Source: Exophiala sp. HKRS030 | Taxonomy: Eukaryota > Ascomycota > Eurotiomycetes > Chaetothyriales > Herpotrichiellaceae | Direction: 5' to 3' | Length of the DNA stretch: 64,000 bases | NCBI GenBank assembly: GCA_023897205.1 | Contig: JAHWDD010000003.1 | Location: 3,041,665-3,105,664 of the forward strand | Shown here: piece after piece, positions 20,535 through 31,653 of the stretch | How positions within the stretch are numbered: the stretch's first letter is position 1 | How the letters are laid out: each line of letters opens with the position of its first letter | The notes under the pieces: generated by a model | Databases searched by the model: none | What the model was told of the DNA's origin: nothing | Seen by the model: the letters and a program-made list of their open reading frames with translations, nothing else | Made by a program: the position numbers and the translations under genes

Positions 20535-21632
20535 ATGAAGTGCTTCGTTTTGACGTGCATGCTGCTTGCTCTGCAAGCCGTGACGTTCGCTTTTGCCGAT
20601 GACCTGGACGATCCTTTTTCCTCTACAAGTCTATGCACGAATTTGACTGTGCGTGCCGACACACCTTTTATTGTGAAAGTCGTCAACTACACTCGCTCCA
20701 CGGAATCGAGATCTTGGAACGCTATATCACTATTTCTAGCCCGAAATTCTCTTCGACCAAACTGCACAGGAAGTTGGTGCTCACTGTCAGGGCCCGTATG
20801 CAAGCTGATTGAATGCATACCCTTAAAACAAGACCTGGCTGCGGCGACCAACGATGGCAAAACAATAATAACCAACTTCGTCGCCCGAGTTCCTGCCGAT
20901 GCTGGTCCAGACGGCCACTATTATGACCTTGCATACAGTCTCTTCGACACTCGCGATTACGGCATTTCCATTCCCTACGTTTCAAACAATGGCACTGCGT
21001 CAAACTACAACTCGAGCTTGGGCTACACAAATGGCTGGAATGGGTTCAATGTCACTGGCACAACACCGCAAACAGGTACCGATGCAACTGGTTTTTATGA
21101 TTTTGAGATCAACCCTGTCGGGGAAAGCTACGATTCCAGTTGGCCGGCTGGTCTTGCGACTGTTCCATGTCCCGCATATGGCTGCGCTCGAGCATGCGTG
21201 GACCAACTCTATCCAGAGCTCACTGGGGAGTTTGATCCCATGTCAACTACATCTCGCCTGACCTTGGAGAATCTCGCTCCAGTCAAAGAGTGTATCGACG
21301 GTTGCCCTGGGATGGATACCTCCGTCAACTACTGCCCCGACATCGGTGGCGAGACTCTGGACATATCTCAATACACAGTCGAACTAGGAGTTGGCAGTAA
21401 TCCTGAGGGCTTTGTGCCTGATGGGTGTGGGTACTACGCTGGGTCTGCATTTCCCAAGGAAGCTGCTGCCATCAGCGCTAGCAGAGCTAGTGCTAGTAGT
21501 GCGAGTTGGGCGAGTTATACCGCGACCAGGTCTGGTTCTGCGGCGTCGGCTACGTCGACTTCAGAGGCGAGCGAAGTGCTGCGACCTGGAACTTTGCTGC
21601 TGTACCTATTATGCGCAGGTTTGATGTTGTAA
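20535..21632 (+). CDS. Secreted, probably GPI-anchored Cys-containing glycoprotein of unknown function
   Basis: Intronless, 365 residues. The N-terminus MKCFVLTCMLLALQAVTFAFA is a good signal peptide. The ectodomain has at least six N-glycosylation sequons (NLT, NYT, NCT, NGT, NSS, NVT) and about 17 Cys, several as close pairs (CTGSWC, CPAYGCARAC, CIDGCPGM), suggesting disulfide loops. A Ser/Ala/Thr-rich stalk (SASRASASSASWASYTATRS) precedes a hydrophobic tail (LLLYLLCAGLML), the layout of a GPI-anchor signal. I do not recognise the family. Likely location is the plasma membrane or wall. Without a catalytic motif I assign no activity. Confidence 0.75.
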   Translation: MKCFVLTCMLLALQAVTFAFADDLDDPFSSTSLCTNLTVRADTPFIVKVVNYTRSTESRSWNAISLFLARNSLRPNCTGSWCSLSGPVCKLIECIPLKQDLAAATNDGKTIITNFVARVPADAGPDGHYYDLAYSLFDTRDYGISIPYVSNNGTASNYNSSLGYTNGWNGFNVTGTTPQTGTDATGFYDFEINPVGESYDSSWPAGLATVPCPAYGCARACVDQLYPELTGEFDPMSTTSRLTLENLAPVKECIDGCPGMDTSVNYCPDIGGETLDISQYTVELGVGSNPEGFVPDGCGYYAGSAFPKEAAAISASRASASSASWASYTATRSGSAASATSTSEASEVLRPGTLLLYLLCAGLML

Positions 21633-23060
21633 ACTGCTCACTCTTTGTCAAACTACGAGAGGAGGTTGTCATTGGCGTTGACGTTCAACACGTTCACAGC
21701 GAGTTCTGGATTTCTTGGAGAATCGATCGTCTGATGCGATGAGATTGACACCTTCTTGAGAGACAACAACTATGCTTATCGACGGGGCTAGGTGCTTATA
21801 TCTACAGCGATTGCCGGATGAATCATCATATGCGATGAATATGACGTGTTGTTGGATGCCATCGGCAACTGGCCAGCTTAGGAGTGACATTCCTATCGTT
21901 TGACAAGCGACTTGCCAATGACGGTCAACATCAGGCAAACTTCAAAATGGCATTAACAGTTCTATCGGCAGAGAAGCTCGTTAGCAGTAACAGTCTGCTA
22001 TGTATCAACATACATCAACTCACATGCCACAACATCACCCGAATGACCCAGCAATGTTGAACAAACAACATCTCTTCACAGAGGTCGATTGCTTGTAGCA
22101 ATGAATGATGCAAACGTGTAATACGCCAGCTCTATTGGCCTACATGCCCAAAGCATTCACGCTTCTCACTGCTTGTATAGTATAGTTCATAACGAAAAAA
22201 GGTTGTTTGCCAATACTTTAGAGATCTCACAACCAAATACAGCGATACATACGTTTCTAAGGACGCAATTATTTACCCAAAGGCTCTGAGAGTGTGGCAG
22301 AAGACAAAGACAGTGAGTATTCAGTCGTTTGTGTGCAGACAACAGCTGTCGTGAGGGTGTTCTCATTGCAAAACCCGCAAGGCTCGGGGGTAGGGGATGC
22401 CGCTAACGCTTTTAGGCAATCAGGCCAAACTTTCCATAGACACATCGTTTACACTCGATGAACAACAAGTTTATACAGCAGTTCACATCTACTAGGTGCT
22501 TGATAGTATTCAAGTGAGAGTTATGGACGTAGTAGACCTCAAAAACAATGCCGCAAACGGTTTGTGAGCCGCCAAATGGCAAGGACTTTGGTCAAGCAGC
22601 AATCCATCCCCTTCCGCGGTTTTCCCATGATTGCTGCGCAGCATCTCTTGTGAAAATCCCGTTAACCACGTCTGAGGAGTCTGCCGGTGCCTGTTCGATG
22701 TGGTGAATTCATGTTGCCGAGCTTTGCTAGCCCGATTCTAGCCTCTTCCACATGGAGAGGTTTTTTCTTCCTATTTATCTCCCCCAATCCCAGACTGTCT
22801 TTCCCCTTCATTCTCTCTCCAAAGACATGAATAAATTTCAAACAGTCTTTGATCGACACAGTATCGTAATTCCAACTTTATTCCTCTTGTAAGACCCCTT
22901 CAAAGGATGTATACCATCCTATATTTCTATTCATTTGTCCATCCCAAGCGAACTGACTTCGAAAAGCAGATCAATCGGCTAGCCAACTCTGAAAGACACC
23001 AACACCTTGCAACTTCCTTTCCTAGTCGTTCTCAGCGGCATCCACAACAGACAACTCATA
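21633..23060. other. Spacer GPI protein / zinc-finger protein
   Basis: About 1.4 kb with no supported gene. It includes the 3' end of one gene and the promoter of the next; T/C-rich DNA near 22750-22830 and CAAC-rich leader sequence lie just before the ATG at 23061. Confidence 0.4.
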
Positions 23061-24164
23061 ATGGCAGATGAAGCTCAATCAACAGCTGCTCAGGTTGGAG
23101 ATGTGATCGATCCGAATCTTCTTGATTCTACCATCCCCGTCCTGAAGCGAGAGCGATCCACGTCGGCAGGCGACGACATGGAGAAGAAATTGCGTATCAC
23201 AGGCGAAGCAAATCCAGATGACAATAGAAAAACTCCTTCGTCTGAAGCAGTTGCCCCTCAAGTCGCTGTTGCAGACGCGACAGACTCCACTGGTCCTGTC
23301 GAAGAATCTGATTCGAAGCAGGCCTTGAATGACCAGCGCTTTCATGAAATAGCAAGTGAGGTCAACGCGTATCTAGAGCATTCATCGGCAAACAATGAGA
23401 CGCTGGCACAGATTGACCGCTTGGTCAGACTATATCAGTTGACGTCCCGGAGCGAGGATATACAAGGAGTGCTCCGTGAATTTCAACGCCATGGACTCCT
23501 AACGCACCTGCAAGAGATTGTTTCTGTGCTCGACTCACGACTTGAGACAAACCCTGTATTGCCTGCTACTCCTCAGGAAGGTGAAATCAATGACCACGAA
23601 CACGGTAACGGGCAAGACCAAAGCAATGGGCGGGAGCTGAAGGAGTGGGAAAATCGACCCGACGATGACCATGGTACTGAGGATAGAGATGTTAAAGTCG
23701 GTAAGGAAGGATCAACGCTTGCCCATCAGTGTGATAGATGTGGTCATGTTGTCAAGGCACGACGTGACTTCAACCGCCACATGTATCAGCGCTGTGAGGA
23801 AAGAGCAAACTTCACACTCAACCTTGAGCTTAAGGACTCTGACTCGCCCGGTGAGCTCCGCGAGCCCCGCGAGTCAAGCTACACACGAAATAAGGCCGGA
23901 AAGATATGGTGGCATGGTAAAACGCCCAATGGAGCGCAATTCTATGGTCCTGTCGTCCCTTGTGGCAAAAAACTCCCAAGACATACAATTGGATTTCCAT
24001 GTGATAAGATTGTGAGAGGCCGCGAGGCCATCCAGACGGAAGCTGAAGTCGACGATGAGAATGCTGCTGAGGAGCGTTCATCAGACGAAGAGGAAGAAGA
24101 TTCTGCCTATGAAGATGACGCAGCCTTAGATTTGGAGGTCACTGAAGAAAACATGGATACATGA
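23061..24164 (+). CDS. Acidic protein with one C2HC-type zinc finger
   Basis: The open frame begins at a TTG (23007), but the first ATG is at 23061 (MADEAQSTAAQVGD), giving 367 residues. The first third is low-complexity and acidic. A helical middle (residues about 105-165, HEIASEVNAYLEHSS) is followed by a zinc-finger-like segment CDRCGHVVKARRDFNRHMYQ then RC: spacing C-x2-C-x12-H-x4-C, so the last ligand is Cys instead of His. A Trp-rich segment (KIWWHGKTPNGAQFYGP) and a strongly acidic tail (SSDEEEEDSAYEDDAALD) follow. This suggests a nuclear protein, but I know no characterised homologue. Confidence 0.7.
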   Translation: MADEAQSTAAQVGDVIDPNLLDSTIPVLKRERSTSAGDDMEKKLRITGEANPDDNRKTPSSEAVAPQVAVADATDSTGPVEESDSKQALNDQRFHEIASEVNAYLEHSSANNETLAQIDRLVRLYQLTSRSEDIQGVLREFQRHGLLTHLQEIVSVLDSRLETNPVLPATPQEGEINDHEHGNGQDQSNGRELKEWENRPDDDHGTEDRDVKVGKEGSTLAHQCDRCGHVVKARRDFNRHMYQRCEERANFTLNLELKDSDSPGELREPRESSYTRNKAGKIWWHGKTPNGAQFYGPVVPCGKKLPRHTIGFPCDKIVRGREAIQTEAEVDDENAAEERSSDEEEEDSAYEDDAALDLEVTEENMDT

Positions 24165-24521
24165 AGAGAAAGACGGAAGACGAGCTCAAGAATGACAAAG
24201 GGAAAGGAGACCTTGACGGCGTCAGCCTTGAAGTGAGAATTGCCAGCATCATATCTATTGCCCAGCTAACTTGAGTGAGAACTCTAGTTCCGGTGTCAAC
24301 GATTTCTTAGAATGCCAGGGTTTTCACCAGGCTGAATCAGTCATCGTCGTCGACATCTTGTTTTTATTGGGGGAACGTGTGTTGAGTTTAGCAACCAAAG
24401 GCTACATGTTTTCCATTCGATATTCCTTGAGCTGAGGACTCAAATGCGCTTGAACATCAAGAATCCTAGTTCTTACTTCAGGTCTCCCTTGTTACTTCAT
24501 AGATAGAGAAGTCATTCCCCT
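24165..24521. other. Convergent spacer
   Basis: About 360 bases between two converging genes. No gene or repeat seen. Confidence 0.4.
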
Positions 24522-25019
24522 TCATCTGGTTCCCAGCCAATCTGCCTTTCCAACTTCGACGCCCTTGCTTCGAAGAATACCGTATGCTGTAGCGGCGTGG
24601 AAGAAGAAGTTGGGAATACCAAAGCCAGTGACATAGCTCAAGCCGGTGAATTCTCTGCCAACAGCGGCAAATTCATAGGATTCCTTGCCGTCGAAGATCT
24701 TGCGATCGATACCCTCGAGGTATTCGATGGTCTTTGCGATTCTGGCTTGTAGATCCGCGAACGTCTTCTCATCGTCTTTAAACACGACATCCTGTGCACC
24801 GGCAACGCGTACAGCTAGATTCTTCGCTGTGTTACTAGCGGTTTGGATTTGGAAAGTGAGTGGATTCATGTCGGCAATAAGTCGACCTTCCAGGAATTCT
24901 GCATGGCTGATGCCTTTCTCATCCGCGTAAGCCTCTCCTTTTTTCAATATGGCAGACAAATTCCTTAGCGTCCGGATGAAAGGGACGATGGAGGCGTCAT
25001 AGAGCGTGAACGGTGCCAT
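24522..25019 (-). CDS. DUF1993 family protein
   Basis: Intronless, 165 residues, the usual family length. It starts MAPFTLYDASIVPFIRTLRN, shows the central DMNPLTFQIQTASNTAKN segment and ends with GFGIPNFFFHAATAYGILRS, a Phe/His-rich helix typical of DUF1993. The fold is a four-helix bundle related to DinB-like proteins, with unknown biochemical role. No targeting signal. Such genes are often accessory in fungi. Identification of the family is firm; function is not known. Confidence 0.88.
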   Translation of the reverse strand: MAPFTLYDASIVPFIRTLRNLSAILKKGEAYADEKGISHAEFLEGRLIADMNPLTFQIQTASNTAKNLAVRVAGAQDVVFKDDEKTFADLQARIAKTIEYLEGIDRKIFDGKESYEFAAVGREFTGLSYVTGFGIPNFFFHAATAYGILRSKGVEVGKADWLGTR

Positions 25020-26866
25020 TTTGGATGAATTTCCACGGATGTATGGTATCTAGGCAGTGTTTAAATGTCTGTTTGTGGTTCATACACAGAGTGGAAAGGG
25101 TCAGAAGGCGGCTAAGGGCTGTATTTATGCATATTACGTGCCCGACTCGGACAAGCAGTTCCTGATTCTATCATCCTCACCGCTAATGCTCGGGCTGTGG
25201 TGCTTGCTGGCTGGCTCTCCAGATTTATAAGCCGGATTTAAGTTGCCCCAAATCTTGTAATATGGGCCAGGATCGCTCGTATCACCCCTGAGGCTAATTC
25301 CAGCCTTACGAGATATTCAGCAAATCAGCTTGTGGAGAAACTGGCTAGGAGCAAGAAGACCGAGGTCCAGCAAGCTGCCCATCTACAACTGCTTCCACCT
25401 GTCGTGGACGTATTCGTAATTGCATTCGACATCGGAATAGGATTCCAATGCGCCGACAACAAACACCAAATCTAGCTAAAACAGCAACAATTTCACAGAA
25501 AACGCCGGGTTTAGGAAACATTCCAGCCGAATTGGGGAAGTCAGGTACCGTTGGTTTTGATGCACTACTTTGGTGGGTCTTGTTCGATGAAAAATCGCGT
25601 GATAGCTTCAAGTGTTGTCACCATCTCTTTTCCGGCCCGGTTGCCAATATCGATTGAAAGCTTCAATGGTAGGTTCAAAGGCGTCTTGCTCGACATCTTC
25701 CGTGGGATTACTGTGTGATTGCCAGTCAACAGCATCCAGAAAGAGTGCGTGCGAAACTTTCACGCTCAACCACATCATAGAGTACAAGACACCAAAACGT
25801 TGGCACAACACAACGCTATCTTGCATTGGACATCTTGACAATCATACTGTGGCCTTACAGATGCTCGGCGACTTCCATCGCCAGAATTACAAACGATCAG
25901 TCTACCTACCAATTTGTCTTTACGCTCGAGGCTGCGGTTGGCCAAAGTGTGAGCTTATATCGGTAAGAGTCATGGAGTGAGGGTCGAAAGAGCAAGCAAA
26001 GCCTAATACCTCGATAATGGTTTCGTTGTGTCTGGCACTGTCCTATCACGACCGTCACGAATAGACTGCCATGTTGGTAGTCCGCCTTTAGCCAAACCTT
26101 CCTCCAGGTGACTAGAAAGCAAGGCTGGCTTATACTGGCCACGGTTACGATGTATGATGCATGCTGATATTCGTCTCCCACGAGGGCCTTTCCTGACAAT
26201 TGCTCGTCAGTACGTCGTTATGATCGATGACGATCTTCAGGCTCGAGCAAAACTGGGGCCTAGGATGGACAGTGAGCTCCCACGGTGAAAATCACCAGCA
26301 AGGGGTTTCCAAACTACGAGTCCGAGAGTGAACCCATGACGTTGAGGCCATCGCTCCAAAAGGTTTGAGTGCGGAAATGAAATCATACACACGCTTTATG
26401 TGGTCGGTACAGGGCTAGATTTTCTATATATTCGATATTCGACGCACTATTTGATGTTAGGGTGCTGCTCAGGGAAGCTGGGTGTATGTCGTCGCGGTGA
26501 TACTTCCACCGCCCGGAAGCTACAGAGCAAGACTTTTTGATCAAAGTCCTAGTCATTACTTCGTCATTGTTGTCACGATTGGTGTTGTGCTTTTGAGTCT
26601 ACAAATAATTGGTCCACTAGATAGTAAACGAGGACGTCTGTCACGTGATCAATGTCAAGGCTTGCGGTGGGTATGGGTGGGTTCGCAAGCCACGAGCTAC
26701 ATGATCACCAAGACCCATTACCGTTCAACATCTTCATCAGCGATAAACTTGTGCGTGTAAGCACTACACATCATCAAGCGTTTATCAGTATGAATTAAAC
26801 GCCGAGTAAACGAATACACGGATAGCATATCATGATGAGGCTACCTGTGCCTCAAACAAAACGCAA
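25020..26866. other. 1.8-kb region without an intact gene
   Basis: No intact gene found. Minus-strand frames at 25906-26199 and 25608-25841 are short and end abruptly; the second is described separately as a possible gene fragment. An extended E-box TCACGTGATC is at 26641-26650, about 220 bases before the DLT1 ATG. Confidence 0.4.
25555..25841 (-). pseudogene. Possible C-terminal gene fragment
   Basis: A minus frame with protein-like composition (SHALFLDAVDWQSHSNPTED, then DAFEPTIEAFNRYWQPG) ends at a stop in 25608-25610. An overlapping frame continues as TLEAITRFFIEQDPPK before its own stop, as if a single base were lost. No family recognised and no 5' part found. It may equally be chance; recorded because the two halves join plausibly. 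Confidence 0.2.
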
Positions 26867-28417
26867 ATGGCAAAGGCACGCCAAATTGTCTTCCGCATCT
26901 TTTACAGCACATCGTTCACCGTGGTCTTTCTGATACAAATTGCCTTCATCTGCGTCACTCCGGCTGATGCATTATACGAATCCTATAAACGTCGGCGGAT
27001 CCTTGACATCTTCCTCATCAGCGGCGCATACGTCCTCACAGCATTGATTGCTGCCTTGATCTATGCCTCCAGATTATACACGAATCGCGCGGTGATTAAG
27101 GGTATACCGAAAACTTATATACCTATTGAGAAGGAGGATTTACCAGGGCGAAGAGTGCATAAGCTCATTCAAGAATGTTTGGAGAGAAGTGCAGTGATTG
27201 CATACGAGGCAAGGCCGAGAAGCACAAGAATCGAACATGAAACTGTACTTGCCAGTGAGAGAATACTCACACTCACAAACTCGCGCATGACTATCGATCC
27301 AAAGGCAGAACCAAGATGGGGCAAGATTGATCACCCAGGTTGGTCATCACCTGCAGCTCAAGAGATGCCGAGTCTGGAATATGCGACAGTCATTGACGAA
27401 TTAACCGATCTCATTGAAGCGAAAGCTGTCAGTCTTGCGCCAATCGACCACCTTGCTGAACCTGCAGAAGATGGTACACCTCTGCCCAATCCCAAAGTCA
27501 TTGACGAACTTGCTCGACATGAGACCTGGGGTATGAGGAGTTACTTGGACTATTTGATGGAGATTGGAGTTGTTCCCGAAACTGCACTGACTGAAGCCTT
27601 CCTTGGTTCTTATGAACGAGCTCGGTTCTCCTCCCAACCGCTCTCCGAGCAAGAATTCCAGACCTTGATGCGTTTATTCGCCGAGATCCTACGCAGTATG
27701 AAGCCCGTGGAGGTAGACCTACTTGACCTCGACGACTCGTCATCCGACACCTATCGCTCAGAAGGTTCCAGCTTTGGTTATCAACATGCCCAGCATGAGT
27801 ATCATGACGCAGTGAGGCACGAAACTGCTTCAATAGTTTCCACCATCTCAGATTTCGGCTCTGTCCGACGACATCATCCTCAAACCCATCCACGAAGCGT
27901 CTCAGAAGATTCGGTTCCCTCAGAGTCATCGGCTGAACGAGACGCTATCAATGGTAACAACCTCAAACCTGACCAAGCTGAAGACGGCAACGAAAGCGAC
28001 GATGAATCATCTAGATCAAATTCTCGAAGCCGGGCTTCTCTGCGTACCGCTCCCACCAACATCTCTGCATCCGCACCACGATCACGATCTCGGCACAGTA
28101 ACGGACTTACTTACCACTTCGGCTCTGGGTCCCGCTCCCAACCACATTCCCAATCAACATCACGAATGTTCTCCGCTCCGTCACAGCCCCAGTCACACTC
28201 CAATCTAGGATTGAATATCCACTCGCAGCAACCGTCCGCACGGTCCAGCGAATCTCTACACTCATCACGATCAGGCTTGAGTCACCTCAGCAACAGCACT
28301 ACTAGCCGTGGACGCAGTGGTCGTCGCAACGGTGCCAGCCCCGCAGGCAGCGTCATCCGACTCGCCAGACCCGACGAAGACGATGGCTCAGATCTGCCAT
28401 TTCGATATATACGATAA
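26867..28417 (+). CDS. DLT1: DLT1-like membrane protein (defect at low temperature)
   Basis: Intronless, 516 residues. The N-terminus has two membrane segments, FRIFYSTSFTVVFLIQIAF and LDIFLISGAYVLTALIAALI, followed by the conserved cytosolic segment with YIPIEKEDLPGRRVHKLIQ and later the helical LARHETWGMRSYLDYLMEIG. This is the DLT1 family, named for a yeast mutant that grows poorly in the cold; its molecular role is unknown. The C-terminal 200 residues are Ser/Arg/His-rich and disordered (HSSRSGLSHLSNSTTSRGRS), an extension typical of filamentous fungi. The start ATG follows a short leader and there is no competing upstream ATG in frame. Confidence 0.88.
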   Translation: MAKARQIVFRIFYSTSFTVVFLIQIAFICVTPADALYESYKRRRILDIFLISGAYVLTALIAALIYASRLYTNRAVIKGIPKTYIPIEKEDLPGRRVHKLIQECLERSAVIAYEARPRSTRIEHETVLASERILTLTNSRMTIDPKAEPRWGKIDHPGWSSPAAQEMPSLEYATVIDELTDLIEAKAVSLAPIDHLAEPAEDGTPLPNPKVIDELARHETWGMRSYLDYLMEIGVVPETALTEAFLGSYERARFSSQPLSEQEFQTLMRLFAEILRSMKPVEVDLLDLDDSSSDTYRSEGSSFGYQHAQHEYHDAVRHETASIVSTISDFGSVRRHHPQTHPRSVSEDSVPSESSAERDAINGNNLKPDQAEDGNESDDESSRSNSRSRASLRTAPTNISASAPRSRSRHSNGLTYHFGSGSRSQPHSQSTSRMFSAPSQPQSHSNLGLNIHSQQPSARSSESLHSSRSGLSHLSNSTTSRGRSGRRNGASPAGSVIRLARPDEDDGSDLPFRYIR

Positions 28418-29202
28418 ACGGATACTGAAGCTGGGACTTCCCTCCCACGCCACAGAGTCTGCAATCACGACTTCTCACTAACGGAACTGAGGAACAAGGA
28501 TACAAGTGCAAAATTTCTTAGCGACTACTCATAAAGTATAAACCTAGTACATAATAATCTAATGACATTCACGTACCCTGGAAGCTTGGTCTTACCGCAT
28601 CGCATCATCTCGTTTTCCACAAATCTGTCTTTCGAAAACCATATTTTATTACACTACACATGAACATACACCCCTATTGAGTCTTGATACCAAAGATGGG
28701 ACGGGACGCACTCCGGTGTCACGCCGTGATCTTTTCTTTACGACGACTTGATGACACAGCCATTAAATGATCCCACCAGCCCTGGACAGTGAGAGGCAGG
28801 GTTGAAGGGAAGGTCTATATGTCAGAAAGTGTCTCGAAGACATTGGTTTAGGGCCAGCACATACTGACTCGTATACGTATGATAGTCTTTGAGCGCGTGA
28901 GATGATCAATTTACATGCTGTTTTGGAGAGATCAGAGACGGACGTAGAGAGGGGCGTAGAGAAGCGCGGCAGGGGAGACGAAAATGCAGCAGACAGATCG
29001 GGCACGCAACAAGGAGTGATGGTTTGTTTGGCATGGTTTGTTTGGCGATTGATTGTGCCACAGGATTAAGTTGATGGTGGGAAATCGCGGTCTGTCAAAG
29101 AACATCATCGCTTCTGGATTTTCAGATTAAGGATTTACAAAAAGACATCTAGTTCTGTACACATGTACGGACTGGCGGTTGGTCGTTCAGACGTTAAACG
29201 TT
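28418..29202. other. Convergent spacer DLT1 / ATRIP gene
   Basis: About 785 bases between two 3' ends. A tandem TGGTTTGTTTGGC duplication is present near 29020-29045. No gene recognised. Confidence 0.4.
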
Positions 29203-31653
29203 TTAATTTTCTTCAACACCTTCCATTTCACTGGTATGGCCCCGTCCTCTGAAGCCTGGGAATGCCTCGATCAATTCGTCTGCCTCGTCTGGCGTGACAC
29301 TTTCCTCCAACAGACCTGTTGCCATTGCCACGGTTTCGTCGGTGATCAACCGATCGATGTAAAACCCTTCGCTAAAAGCCAGTCGTGTCAAGACGACTCG
29401 ATGTTTATGCACACCACCATTTATGACAGATAATTTTTCTTGCAGATTGATTGTCTGGTTGTGCGTTTGGAGGAGATGATATAGCAGTCGGACACCACGA
29501 TTGATGAGCTCTGAGTGTAGAGCATGGGAAGGGCTTAAGAGGTACATAGACGTCACCTCATCATAAAGAGAACGGACGATACGAGCAATAGCATGTGCAT
29601 CCGTGGCAAGAAGAGATGAGCCATGATTGCTCGGGTCATCGTGTGGGTAAGGGATGAGGTTATGGCCAAGGCAGTGAGTAAGTCCAGTACTTCAAGACGG
29701 AGGCGACAGAGTTGTTCCGTTGTATTCGGGGGAGACCTTCATCGACCTTTGGTGTCTCCCAGAGCAGATAGCACACACGGTTTATAATCCAATGCTCGAT
29801 CTGGGACTGTTGATCCGGAGTACTAATCGGCCCAAAAGTCGAGGGAAAGATGGATGTATTGAGGAGCTGCAGAATGAGCGTGATATCTGAAATGGGCTGC
29901 CAAGCGTTGAGCATCATCAACACGAATTCGGGGTCCATGAGCCGCCAGAATAGATCATTGAGGGTCGTCTCGTCGTTGATGATGTACGCAAGGTTCAGCA
30001 ACAGTTCTAAGCACGAGGTGCTGTTGACAAGGTGATTCAATACTGATTGAGGGGTTTGACGGATTTTGCCAAAAGAGGAGTGATTTACCGGAGAGTGTTT
30101 GAAGCGCTTTTCAGCGTTGATAACAATGGAGGTCTTCGCGACCGGAACTAGGGTCGTGACAATTCCAGTGTCCAGGGCCAACATATCAGTATCGATAATG
30201 AAGCCAATAACTTCGATGAACAGTGCGACAGGTTCATAGTATTGTTCTTTCAGAGTCTTGGACCACATCTCCACGAATATCTGCAATAGGTCTGTTGGAA
30301 GACGACCACTCCCAAGTCGTGCAACAGCCTCCAAGAGAAGAGCCGATAAAGTCTTTGAAGGATTCGATGGGAAAGAAAATTTGATCATGTACTCGAGTAA
30401 TGTTTCTCTCGTTCCCTTAACATGGTAATCGAGGATGCTCTGTAAAAAGCGGAGATTTTGCTCAGCTTGAGGATCACTTCGAACGATCACAACAGGCGAT
30501 TCTTCTTGTGCAGCAGTTGCTGGTGGAGGTGGTTGCATAATGCTGGACGGCCCACCAGAAAGTCTTAAGGGAAGCGCTTTCACCGGACTTTGACCGTCAA
30601 GCTTTCGCTTTCTTTTGGTCGCAGCAGTCGGTGTGGTAGGCTTCGAGCGGCGGGCGGATTTGGAAGGCGAGAGCAACATGATATCGTTGTCATCGAAGCC
30701 ATCTCTTAACGAAGCTGCCATTCCACGTTTGGGCGTAGATATACCGTCTTGTTGTTCGTTTGATGGACGATCTTTCAAGCGTTGTTTCAATGACTTTGTC
30801 TCCTGTAGCCCTTGAGTATGCTCCTGCTGTAGGAACTGGTACCGAGTGTTCAATTGCCGGTTTTTTTCTGTAAGAGCGTCCATAGCAGCTTTGTGCTTTA
30901 AGGATTCTTCGTCCATGGACTTCTTCAAGGATGCAAGTTGTCGATCAAAAACCTTTGTCTCCTTCTCCAGATTCGACCTAATGATTGAGATCTCGCCCTT
31001 TTGCATAGATACAGCATCTTTCGCGTGTTGAAGATCATTTGCCAACGCATTTTTCTCCTTCATCAAGGCCTGTATTTGCGCACGTAAAGCTTGAGGATCA
31101 TTGGTCTCGGGCACAGTGCGATCCGACGGGGGAGGTTGCAGGGACGCAGCGGTATGAGATTCAGCAGGGATGCCGTAGAAACGGCCATCGGATGGCGCAT
31201 GCTGTTGAACGGTTAGCTGATGTTGGTTGGATAGTGGTCGCGATGGTGGCTTTATGCGCGGATTGGGCATCCCATAACGCTGCTGGCGAAATTGTTCTCG
31301 TTGAGCGGTGTCGTCAAGGCTTCGAGGCCCCAGATCAAATGAGTGGTATTCTTCCACGGGTGTGGCAAGGCCATCGTCGGTAATGAGCTCGAAGCTGTCA
31401 TCTTCAGGGATGTTGTGGGGAATGTGTCTTCGCAAGGAAGGGTTTAGCAGATGAGGTTGAATGTTGAATTGAGGTCGTGGAAGCGACTGTGGCGGTCGAA
31501 CGTTTGAGGCAGCATGGTTCACCTGCTTTGCTTGTTGAGTAGAAAGAAAGGCGTTGTGTTCCAGTTCACGCAGAGCGGACTCGGGATGTTATCAAATTCA
31601 TCATCTTCGTCAAAGAAGTCGGGTTCGCCTTCGTTGTCGTCCATGCCATTCAT
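29203..31653 (-). CDS. uvsD: ATRIP homologue (UvsD/LCD1/Rad26-type checkpoint protein), with two frame breaks
   Basis: Partner of the ATR/Mec1 kinase in the DNA damage checkpoint. The likely start is the ATG at 31653 (MNGMDDNEGEPDFFDEDDEF), an acidic N-terminus. It joins ESALRELEHNAFLSTQQAKQ in another frame if the GGG (plus strand) at 31583-31585 is one base longer. The long middle frame (down to 29660) has a disordered Pro-rich part, a coiled coil at about residues 170-290 and a helical C-terminal domain (TLSALLLEAVARLGSGRLPT). The frame ends at YSLPWP, while NHGSSLLATDAHAIARIVRS and VVLTRLAFSEGFYIDRL continue in a different frame to 29203. A 61-nt candidate intron (29630-29690) restores frame but has a weak donor and a GAG acceptor; further indels are the alternative. 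Confidence 0.82.
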
